Of a DNA stretch of 6,319 bases, positions 1-5,700 are shown one piece after another (position 1 is the first letter of the stretch; each line of letters starts with the position of its first letter). Source of the DNA: CAYYJM01 sp964471755 (GTDB lineage Bacteria > Planctomycetota > Planctomycetia > Gemmatales > Gemmataceae); the NCBI GenBank assembly GCA_964471755.1, contig CAYYJM010000328.1, positions 1-6,319 on the forward strand, written 5' to 3'. The notes under the pieces are model-generated. The model ran no database searches. It had not been told where the DNA came from and saw nothing but the letters and a program-made list of their open reading frames with translations. The translations under genes were made by a program, and so were the position numbers.

Positions 1-38
1 ACATCAGGCCAAGCGTGCATTACTTTCCTTACTGCCGA

Positions 39-98
39 TAGCCGCCGGCAAGCCGCGGTCTGCGCATCGAAAAGGCACCGCCGGCAAGCCGGCGGCTA
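39..98. repeat. Nested palindrome (REP/BIME-like)
   Basis: A perfect 11-bp inverted repeat, TAGCCGCCGGC (39-49) and GCCGGCGGCTA (88-98), bounds the element. Inside it the same core occurs twice: an intact small palindrome CCGCCGGC-AA-GCCGGCGG at 78-95, and a damaged copy at 42-58 whose right arm has lost one G. The right arm of the first copy (GCCGCGGT, 52-59) can also pair with the left arm of the second (ACCGCCGGC, 77-85) with one bulge. The whole element can therefore fold as one long stem with an AA/AA internal loop and a 17-nt apical loop, or as two small hairpins. No T-run follows, so a classical intrinsic terminator is unlikely. It ends 27 nt before the ATG of the DUF1501 gene. That it is a dispersed repeat family is inferred from its form; only one locus is visible. 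Confidence 0.6.
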
Positions 99-125
99 AA
101 TGAAGAAGTGGGAGAACCCCCGACC

Positions 126-1547
126 ATGACCCCGCACGACCTCTTCCGCCGTATGAACCGCCGAACTTTCCTGGGGCGATCCGCGGCCGGTATGACCGCC
201 CTGGCCACGCTGCTGGGCTCCGTCGCCGCCGAGGAGAAGAAGGCCGGCTTCCCCGGTGTACTCAATCCCCTGCACCATCCGCCCAGGGCGAAGCGCGTCA
301 TCTGGCTGACAATGGCCGGCGGGCCGTCGCACCTGGAGACGTTCGACCACAAGCCGAAGCTGGCCGAGATGCACGGCAAGCCGATGCCGGAGACCCTGAC
401 CAGGGGCCAGCAGATCGCCCAGCTTCAGGGGAACAAGCTCGTCTGCTTCGGACCCCAACTGCCGTTCAAGAAGTTCGGCGACAGCCAGGCCGAGATCTGC
501 GAACTGTTCGAGCATTTCGGCAAGGTCGTCGATGACGTCTGCTTCATCCGCTCGATGACGACCGAGGCGATCAATCACGACCCGGCCCACATGTTCATGA
601 ACAGTGGTTCGCAGATCGCCGGCCGACCGTCGATGGGATCGTGGGTGACCTACGGTCTGGGCAGCGAGGCGTCCGACCTGCCCGGCTTCGTCGTGTTGAC
701 CTCCCTGGGACGTGGCGGTCAGAATCAGCCGATCGCGGCCCGGCAGTGGTCGGCCGGCTTCCTGCCCGGCAAGTATCAGGGCGTCGCCCTGCGCGGCAAG
801 GGTGATCCGGTTCTGTACCTGACGTCGCCGCCCGGTGTCGATCGCGCGCAGCAGGGCGACCTCGTCGGTGCCATCAACCGCCTGAACAGCGAGTTCGACC
901 GGATCGCCGACGATCCGGAGATCGCCACGCGCATCAACCAGTACGAGCTGGCCTTCCAGATGCAGGCGAGCGTGCCGGAGTTGATGGACACGAGCAAGGA
1001 GCCGAAGAACATCCTCGACCTGTACGGCTGCAAGCCGGGCGATGGCTCCTTCGCGTCGAACTGTCTGCTGGCTCGACGCCTGGCCGAGCGCGGCGTGCGC
1101 TTCATCCAGCTCTACCACAAGGACTGGGACCATCACGGCGGCGTCAAGGATGGCGTCAAGCAGAAGATCCTGGAGATCGACCGGGCCAGCATGGCTCTGC
1201 TGACGGACCTGAAGCAGCGCGACCTGCTCAAGGACACGCTCGTCGTCTGGGCCGGCGAGTTTGGCCGGACGCCGATGTCGCAGGGCAACAGCGGTCGCGA
1301 TCACCACAACAAGGGTTTCAGCGTCTGGCTCGCGGGCGGCGGCATCCGTGGCGGTGTCCAGCATGGCGCGACCGACGAGTTTGGTTACGCCGCCCAGGAG
1401 AAGCCCGAAGACATCCACAACCTGCACGCGACCATGCTGCACCTGCTCGGCATCGATCACAGTCGGTTCAGCTTCCGCTTCCAGGGCCTGGACGCCCGGT
1501 TGTCGGGCGTGGAACCGGCCCAGGTGATCCAGGACATCCTGGCCTGA
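126..1547 (+). CDS. DUF1501 family protein, Tat-exported
   Basis: A 473-residue protein of the DUF1501 family, which is expanded in Planctomycetes and, to my knowledge, related to the alkaline phosphatase/sulfatase fold. Its biochemical role is not established. The N-terminus has a twin-arginine motif NRRTFLG (residues 11-17) followed by a hydrophobic, Ala-rich stretch (about 19-36), so export as a folded protein is predicted. Family hallmarks are WLTMAGGPSHLETFDHKPKL (about 60-79), NHDPAHMFMNSGSQ, DWDHHGG (333-339), GEFGRTP (377-383) and RDHHN (391-395). The His/Asp-rich segments near the C-terminus are plausible metal ligands, by inference. The length suits the family. The ATG at 126 is chosen over a GTG at 108 because GGAG (111-114) lies 11 nt upstream; an ATG at 153 would also keep the Tat motif. 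DUF1501 genes often follow a cytochrome-c/DUF1549-DUF1553 gene, but none is visible here because the window begins just upstream. The next gene starts 46 nt after the stop. Confidence 0.9.
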   Translation: MTPHDLFRRMNRRTFLGRSAAGMTALATLLGSVAAEEKKAGFPGVLNPLHHPPRAKRVIWLTMAGGPSHLETFDHKPKLAEMHGKPMPETLTRGQQIAQLQGNKLVCFGPQLPFKKFGDSQAEICELFEHFGKVVDDVCFIRSMTTEAINHDPAHMFMNSGSQIAGRPSMGSWVTYGLGSEASDLPGFVVLTSLGRGGQNQPIAARQWSAGFLPGKYQGVALRGKGDPVLYLTSPPGVDRAQQGDLVGAINRLNSEFDRIADDPEIATRINQYELAFQMQASVPELMDTSKEPKNILDLYGCKPGDGSFASNCLLARRLAERGVRFIQLYHKDWDHHGGVKDGVKQKILEIDRASMALLTDLKQRDLLKDTLVVWAGEFGRTPMSQGNSGRDHHNKGFSVWLAGGGIRGGVQHGATDEFGYAAQEKPEDIHNLHATMLHLLGIDHSRFSFRFQGLDARLSGVEPAQVIQDILA

Positions 1548-1558
1548 TGTCGCCGGCA

Positions 1559-1570
1559 TCGTGATCACGA
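1559..1570. repeat. Perfect 12-bp palindrome between genes
   Basis: TCGTGATCACGA is a perfect palindrome with no spacer, lying 11 bp after the DUF1501 stop and 23 bp before the ATG at 1594. With no loop it makes a poor RNA hairpin, so a dimeric DNA-binding protein would be the more natural reader. No promoter is evident beside it, and it could be chance. Confidence 0.35.
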
Positions 1571-1580
1571 CAACCGACCT

Positions 1581-1586
1581 GAGGAG
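1581..1586 (+). promoter_or_regulatory. Shine-Dalgarno site, decides start at 1594
   Basis: GAGGAG lies 7 nt before the ATG at 1594. It favours that start over an in-frame GTG at 1561, which sits inside the palindrome at 1559-1570 and has no comparable site. Confidence 0.7.
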
Positions 1587-1593
1587 CGACCCC

Positions 1594-3351
1594 ATGCCCC
1601 CCCGCTTGATCCTTGGTCTGGGCCTGCTCGGCCTGGCCCTGACCAGTCCGTGGCAGGCCGAAGGACGACCGGAAGCGGAAGCCAATCCGCCGATCGATCA
1701 GTTGCTGCCGATCACGACGAAGGAGTACGTCGCCATCCCCTCGGTCGCCCGGTTGGAGGCGGCCTTCGCGAAGACGAACTTCGGCAAGCTGTTTCGCGAC
1801 CCGGCCCTGAAGGAGTTCTGTGATCAGCTCGGTCCGACGAGCTGGCTGCCGGGCATCGTCTGTGCCCGGCTCCAGCTGACGCCCGATGAGATCAAGGCGA
1901 TGGCCAGCGGCGCGGCCGGCTGGGCCTATGCGCAACCGGGCCTGGACCAGGCCGCCCACTTCGTCTGGATCGACACCACGGGCAAGACCGACGCCCGGAA
2001 ACGCTGGGCCGAACAGTGTGCCGCCCGCGTGGTGAAGTCCGGGGGGAAGGTGGCTCCCGAGAAAATCGGGGCCTTCGACGCGATCGCCTATCGAACCGCG
2101 GCCGGCGAGTCGGTCTATTCCCTTGTCCGGAACGATCTGCTCCTGCTGAGCGACAATCGCGACGCCCTGGCCGAGATGCTCGCTCGCTGGGGCGGCCAGG
2201 GGAACAGCCTGGCCGATCTGCCGGCGTACCAGGCCGTGTGGAAGCGACTGGGAGATACGGGCAAGGCGGACCTGCTGGCCTTCATCGATCCGGTCGGCCG
2301 GGTCGAGGTTCAGGAAAAGTACCTGCCGGCCGCCTTTCCACGCGAGAAGAGTCGGCAGATCATCCGGGCTCTTCGCAAGCAGGGCGTGGATGGTCTTCGT
2401 GGCGTCGGGGCGAGCCTCCGCCTGGCGAGCGGGCCGCACGATCTGTTCTACCATGTCGCGGTTCACGTGCCGGGGCCGTCGAAGGGGAACCTGGGCGTGG
2501 TTCGCCTCAAGCCCGGCAAGAGCTTCGCCCCCGATCCCTGGGTGCCGGCCAATGCCGCCTCGTTCATCACCGCTCATGTCGATATCCCGGCCGCCTTCGA
2601 TCACTTCGGCCCGATCTACGATCAGTTCGCTCCCGGCGGCAAGGAGGGAGCCTGGCAGGCCTGGTTGAAGGATCTGCGCGACGATCCGCGTGGGCCGCAG
2701 GTGGACCTGCGCCGGGAGATCATCGCCCGGCTGCAATCGCGTGTCCTGTTCTTCTCGGCCCCTCCCGCGCAGACCGACCGCGTGCTGCTGGCGATCCCGG
2801 TCATCGAGCCGGAGGGAGTGAAGAAGGCTCTGCGCCGTCTGTTTGAGAACGATGAAGGTGCCAGCGTGAAGAAGGTCCTCGATCATGAAGTCTGGGTCGT
2901 CGAGGCTCTGTCGCGCAAGAAGGGGCAGACTCCCGCGCACACGGCCTACTGCGTGGCCAATGATCTGCTCTGCGTCTCCAACCAGTTCGAGGTGATGCAG
3001 TCGGTTCTGAAATCGGAGACGACGCCCCAGCTGGTCGCCTCGGAAGAATACCGGCGGGTGGCTCGCGAACTGGAGCGTCTGACGCCTCCGGGCGCGCGGC
3101 TGGCCTCGCAGGCGTTCCTACGGCCGGAACTGGATTACCGCACGGTCTACGAGGCGGCTCGCCGGGAGAAACTGAGCGATCTTGAGTCGTTCCACGCCCG
3201 ACTGGCCGTGATCCTGGCGAGTTCGTCGGAGGAACTATTCACCAAGCTACCTCCTTTCACCGCCATCGCGGGTTATTTCAAACCCGCTGGCTCGATGGGG
3301 CTCCTGCACGACGACGGCTGGGAGTTTCTCGGCTTCTCGCTGGCGGAGTGA
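1594..3351 (+). CDS. Exported protein with internal duplication (DUF3352-like)
   Basis: A 585-residue protein of unknown function. The N-terminus reads as a Sec signal peptide: MPPR, then a hydrophobic LILGLGLLGLALT core, with cleavage probably around residues 22-30. No catalytic motif was recognised. The chain contains the same pattern twice, at about residues 175-233 and 452-511: a Tyr, an NDLL(L/C)(L/V)S(D/N) strand, a helix, an (A/E)xYxxVxxxLxxL segment, then a short strand ending in Pro. This suggests two related halves of about 280 residues. The pattern recalls DUF3352-type planctomycete proteins, in which a stored strand-helix unit is followed by 'Y..........L.....LLAFID'; that assignment is from memory and tentative. 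The start rests on GAGGAG at 1581-1586. The gene lies 46 nt after the DUF1501 gene and 95 nt before the next exported protein, so co-transcription is plausible. Long antisense ORFs over it reflect high GC content. Confidence 0.8.
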   Translation: MPPRLILGLGLLGLALTSPWQAEGRPEAEANPPIDQLLPITTKEYVAIPSVARLEAAFAKTNFGKLFRDPALKEFCDQLGPTSWLPGIVCARLQLTPDEIKAMASGAAGWAYAQPGLDQAAHFVWIDTTGKTDARKRWAEQCAARVVKSGGKVAPEKIGAFDAIAYRTAAGESVYSLVRNDLLLLSDNRDALAEMLARWGGQGNSLADLPAYQAVWKRLGDTGKADLLAFIDPVGRVEVQEKYLPAAFPREKSRQIIRALRKQGVDGLRGVGASLRLASGPHDLFYHVAVHVPGPSKGNLGVVRLKPGKSFAPDPWVPANAASFITAHVDIPAAFDHFGPIYDQFAPGGKEGAWQAWLKDLRDDPRGPQVDLRREIIARLQSRVLFFSAPPAQTDRVLLAIPVIEPEGVKKALRRLFENDEGASVKKVLDHEVWVVEALSRKKGQTPAHTAYCVANDLLCVSNQFEVMQSVLKSETTPQLVASEEYRRVARELERLTPPGARLASQAFLRPELDYRTVYEAARREKLSDLESFHARLAVILASSSEELFTKLPPFTAIAGYFKPAGSMGLLHDDGWEFLGFSLAE

Positions 3352-3355
3352 ACGG

Positions 3356-3399
3356 GATCGGCCGGGTTTGCTGGAATCGGACGCCGCGTCCGGCCGATC
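3356..3399 (+). other. Intergenic alternative hairpins (possible attenuator or processing site)
   Basis: A perfect 10-bp inverted repeat, GATCGGCCGG (3356-3365) and CCGGCCGATC (3390-3399), begins 4 nt after the stop at 3351 and has a 24-nt loop. A second hairpin, CGGACG-CCG-CGTCCG (3378-3392), uses three of the same bases (3390-3392), so the two cannot form fully together. No T-run follows, which argues against an intrinsic terminator. Roles such as RNA stabilisation, processing or a structural switch are inference. Confidence 0.45.
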
Positions 3400-3434
3400 T
3401 ACTCGATGACGGATTGCTTCGCCGCCTCAGGGAT

Positions 3435-3439
3435 GAGGG
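3435..3439 (+). promoter_or_regulatory. Shine-Dalgarno site, decides start at 3447
   Basis: GAGGG lies 7 nt before the ATG at 3447. It supports that start over the in-frame GTG at 3348, which overlaps the previous stop, and over a TTG at 3414. Confidence 0.6.
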
Positions 3440-3446
3440 TACGTCC

Positions 3447-4856
3447 ATGCTGTCACTCTGGCTGGCCATGCTGGTGGCCCAACCGGTCGCACCGCTTCCC
3501 GGTGCTGAAGCGGCTGCGTCCAATGTTCGCCTGGCCGTGTCTGGAGACCTGGCCTGCCTGCTCGGTCGGCGACACGTCGATCGCTGCGAGCGGATCTGCG
3601 AGGAGATCCTCGGCATCCAGGTGCGCGGCATCACGCGCTCGGTCGGGGAAATCAACCTGGAGTTCGTTCCCTCCGCCCAGGGAGCGGTCGTCGATCTGGT
3701 GCTGACGGCGGTGAGCAGGCCCCTCGGCCATCTCATCGGCAAAAAGGGGCCGGTGACCCTGATCACCGACGGCGAGTCGTTCGTGTCGGGCCGCAAACGG
3801 ATTGTTCTCTTCCCGGAGGGTGTCTCGACCCTGCCGGCCATCGCGGACGTCCAGCCGACCGCGAAGTTAGTGCGGATCGATACCCCCTATCAAGGGGTGC
3901 TGGATCGCTGGCTCCGGAACGCGGCCCTGCAATCCAACGAAAAGAACCGTGCCGAGGCGACGGCCATCGTCCGCGAACGAGCCATCGTCCGGACGCGGCA
4001 TCAACTCGATGAGGACGTGGCCGTTCAGTTACCGGGCTGGAATCACCAGCTCAAGGAATTGTTCTGGGAGCCGTTGCAGCGGCGTGGCATCGATCCGCGT
4101 TCGTTTCACTTCTGGACGGATGCGGGCCATCTCCACATCGCGGCCCTGCTGACAGGGCCGATGCAGACCGTGATGATCGGTCCACCGCCGGAACTGCCAC
4201 CGGGCACGCACCTGGGATTCTGGCTGCACCAGTCGCTGCCCGGAGGCCAACTGACCCAGTTCCTGGCCGGCAAGGAACGGTCCAGCGAGCAACTCGCGAA
4301 ACGTCTGCGGGAGGCACTCGGCGCGACGGCCACGACCCGAGAGGGCGAACCGGGCCAGGAGTCGCTCACGATCCGGTTCCCGGACGCCGAACCGGTCACG
4401 CTGACCTTCGCTGATGGCGAGGTTACCGCGACGATACGAACGGAATCGTTCGCCGCGGGGGATACCATCTACGACAGCCCGCTGTCCCGTCTCAAGGTGA
4501 AGGTGCGATACCGGCTGGGCCTGGAGGCCAACCGCCTGGTGGCCCAGCGAGTCGGTGCGGTGGAAGTCCTGCCGGCGAAGTTCAAGGAAGGCGATCGGAT
4601 CAGTGCCCGTCAGTTGAGCGTGATCGGCGAACTGGAGAGACGGCTTGGCGAACTCTTCCTGGAGAAGGCGCTGGACATCACGACCGCACTGCCGGTGCCG
4701 CCGGCGGTGGCGGGCCGGATCGGTGCGTTGCGGCTCGAACACCTCGTGATCAGTGGTGGCTGGCTGGCCGTCGGCGTGCGGGCGCTGCCGCCGGTGATTC
4801 AGGTTCCTGTCGTGGAACCGTGTCATCCAGTTGTCACCGGCGGGGAGAAGAGGTGA
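3447..4856 (+). CDS. Exported protein of unknown function
   Basis: A 469-residue protein that I cannot assign to a named family. The N-terminus (MLSLWLAMLVAQPVAPLPGAEA) is hydrophobic and ends in small residues, which suggests a signal peptide, although it lacks the usual Lys/Arg at the front. An in-frame TTG at 3414 would add LRRLRDEG and supply that charge, but GAGGG at 3435-3439 fits the ATG better. The body alternates predicted beta strands and short helices. The last third (GEVTATIRTESF, then KVKVRYRLGLEANRLV, EVLPAKF, ISARQLSVIGELERRLGELF, and a final GGWLAVGVRALPP) resembles an uncharacterised class of large planctomycete exported proteins, as I remember it. A soluble lipid-binding or beta-rich periplasmic role is only a guess. 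No catalytic motif was seen. It follows the 585-residue gene by 95 nt, a gap containing alternative hairpins, and is probably part of the same transcript. Confidence 0.78.
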   Translation: MLSLWLAMLVAQPVAPLPGAEAAASNVRLAVSGDLACLLGRRHVDRCERICEEILGIQVRGITRSVGEINLEFVPSAQGAVVDLVLTAVSRPLGHLIGKKGPVTLITDGESFVSGRKRIVLFPEGVSTLPAIADVQPTAKLVRIDTPYQGVLDRWLRNAALQSNEKNRAEATAIVRERAIVRTRHQLDEDVAVQLPGWNHQLKELFWEPLQRRGIDPRSFHFWTDAGHLHIAALLTGPMQTVMIGPPPELPPGTHLGFWLHQSLPGGQLTQFLAGKERSSEQLAKRLREALGATATTREGEPGQESLTIRFPDAEPVTLTFADGEVTATIRTESFAAGDTIYDSPLSRLKVKVRYRLGLEANRLVAQRVGAVEVLPAKFKEGDRISARQLSVIGELERRLGELFLEKALDITTALPVPPAVAGRIGALRLEHLVISGGWLAVGVRALPPVIQVPVVEPCHPVVTGGEKR

Positions 4857-4886
4857 CGTCTGGACGTCTGGGTGGAGGGATTCATC

Positions 4887-4916
4887 TTGCCCACTGGGTC
4901 GTCGCTCGGGTATCAA
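4887..4916 (+). promoter_or_regulatory. Candidate sigma70-type promoter for the protease cassette
   Basis: TTGCCC (4887-4892) and TATCAA (4911-4916) are separated by 18 bp; each matches four of six consensus positions. A start near 4923 would give a leader of about 20 nt before the ATG at 4944, enough for the GGGAGG site. In high-GC DNA such matches often arise by chance. Confidence 0.25.
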
Positions 4917-4932
4917 ACGGTCAATTCTCCTC

Positions 4933-4938
4933 GGGAGG
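4933..4938 (+). promoter_or_regulatory. Strong Shine-Dalgarno site, decides start at 4944
   Basis: GGGAGG lies 5 nt before the ATG at 4944. It rules in that start over the in-frame GTG at 4872, which would add 24 residues with no site of similar quality. Confidence 0.75.
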
Positions 4939-4943
4939 TGGTC

Positions 4944-5267
4944 ATGGCATTTCAGTCTGTTCCTCGCAAAGTCGCGCACTACACGCAGGTTCTCGACCCT
5001 CGCCCGGACGATCCCTGTTTCCGGGAATGGTGGACCTGGAAGGCGGAGATGCCCCGTCTGCTGAAGGACGGCTACGAGGGCAAATTCATTGTCATCAAGG
5101 GCAGCAAGATCCTCGGGCCCTACGAGACCCTGGACGAGGCCCGTGACGCCGCTCATGCCGCCTACCCATTACAGAGTTTCGTGATGATGCAAATACTCGA
5201 GTATGAACCGGTGTTGAACGTCCCGGCAGTGTATCACGGGAGTTACGGATGCCCGACATCACGATGA
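4944..5267 (+). CDS. Small protein paired with retropepsin-like protease (DUF5678-like)
   Basis: A 107-residue, probably cytoplasmic protein with no signal peptide or membrane segment. The N-terminal third is rich in aromatic and charged residues (FREWWTWKAEMPRLLKDG, about 27-44). The centre, YEGKFIVIKGSKILGPYETL (about 45-64), followed by a DEARDAAHAAYP helix and the FVMMQILEYEPVL strand, matches the layout of DUF5678-like domains: strand, turn, strand, 'dsleeA' helix, strand. Known function: none established. I recall similar small proteins encoded just before aspartic proteases in planctomycetes; this is memory, not a search. Here its last 19 nt overlap the protease gene, so the two are likely translated together. 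A partner, adaptor, inhibitor or substrate role for the protease is inference. Base composition falls towards its 3' end (27 of 60 G+C at 5161-5220, by hand count). Confidence 0.8.
   Translation: MAFQSVPRKVAHYTQVLDPRPDDPCFREWWTWKAEMPRLLKDGYEGKFIVIKGSKILGPYETLDEARDAAHAAYPLQSFVMMQILEYEPVLNVPAVYHGSYGCPTSR
5238..5242 (+). promoter_or_regulatory. Shine-Dalgarno site inside upstream gene
   Basis: GGGAG lies 6 nt before the ATG at 5249 and within the coding region of the preceding small gene. It favours 5249 over a second in-frame ATG at 5264, which forms an ATGA overlap with the upstream stop but has no well-placed site. Confidence 0.6.
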
Positions 5268-5692
5268 ACTGGGATGTCGCCGGGCTCGTGCTTCCCGTTG
5301 CGATCGGGCCATCCCTCAAGACCATCCAGGGGTTACAGGCCGCCGGGCAACCTATCCCGTCGAGCGTCGAGGTTCGTGGCCTGATCGACAGTGGGTCGGA
5401 TATCTGTGTCATCTCGCCGCTGCTCGTCCAGCATTTCGCCTTCCCCATCAGTCGTTTGCAGACTACGCTGACCACGCTCGGCACCCAGCGGATCGCACTC
5501 TTCGAGATTAGTTTGGTCGTAATGGGACCGACCGGTCTATCAGGCCCGACGTTGGTTCAAAGCAACCTTGATGTGATGGGCTCACCCCAATCCTTTTCTC
5601 AGCAGATCGACGTCCTCATTGGGCTGGACATCCTGCGGCTGTGCGTCCTGCATGCAGACGGCCCGAGTACCTTCTTCACCCTGTCCTTCTGA
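5249..5692 (+). CDS. Retropepsin-like aspartic protease
   Basis: A 147-residue single-domain protein of the retroviral-type aspartic protease fold (clan AA). The catalytic signature is GLIDSGSD (44-51), with Asp47 in the D-S/T-G motif. The second family landmark, the hydrophobic-hydrophobic-Gly element before the C-terminal helix, is DVLIGLDIL (121-129). Between them are beta-rich segments, including FEISLVVMGPTG. With only one DSG per chain, activity would need a homodimer, as in retropepsins. No signal peptide or membrane segment is seen, so a cytoplasmic location is likely. Close relatives, as I recall them, carry LIGRD at the second landmark; here Leu126 replaces the Arg, and whether this matters is unknown. 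The gene overlaps the preceding small gene by 19 nt. Its G+C is lower than that of the upstream exported genes (33 of 60 at 5521-5580 against 44 of 60 at 2401-2460, by hand count). The substrate is unknown. Confidence 0.85.
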   Translation: MPDITMNWDVAGLVLPVAIGPSLKTIQGLQAAGQPIPSSVEVRGLIDSGSDICVISPLLVQHFAFPISRLQTTLTTLGTQRIALFEISLVVMGPTGLSGPTLVQSNLDVMGSPQSFSQQIDVLIGLDILRLCVLHADGPSTFFTLSF

Positions 5693-5700
5693 ACGCCCCG

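Noticed and set aside
1..38. Possible 3' end of an upstream gene
   Set aside because: No coding signal can be judged in 38 bases, and no stop codon or family motif supports a partial gene.
96..1685. 529-codon open frame on the minus strand over the DUF1501 gene
   Set aside because: It is antisense to a clearly recognised gene, and its translation is low-complexity Leu/Ala/Arg/Val/Gln typical of a high-GC shadow frame.
2016..2846. 276-codon plus-strand frame inside the 585-residue gene
   Set aside because: It is out of frame with the supported gene, and its translation is Arg/Gly/Ser/Pro-rich, as expected for a shifted GC-rich frame.
1468..2940. 490-codon open frame on the minus strand
   Set aside because: It spans the end of DUF1501 and much of the next gene, has no recognisable domain, and its composition fits a shadow of GC-rich coding.
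3881..3899. Hairpin ACCCC/GGGGT within coding sequence
   Set aside because: It is short and within an open frame, without context that would give it a role.
4802..4819. Hairpin GGTTCC-TGTCGT-GGAACC near the end of the 469-residue gene
   Set aside because: It lies inside coding sequence, the stem is only 6 bp and no T-run follows, so it is not supported as a terminator.
4855..4870. Tandem 8-bp repeat GACGTCTG x2 after the stop at 4856
   Set aside because: Two short copies only, with no sign of a larger repeat or regulatory context; probably chance or a small slippage event.
4029..5156. 375-codon open frame on the minus strand
   Set aside because: It crosses two plus-strand genes with good ribosome-binding sites and shows no family motif.
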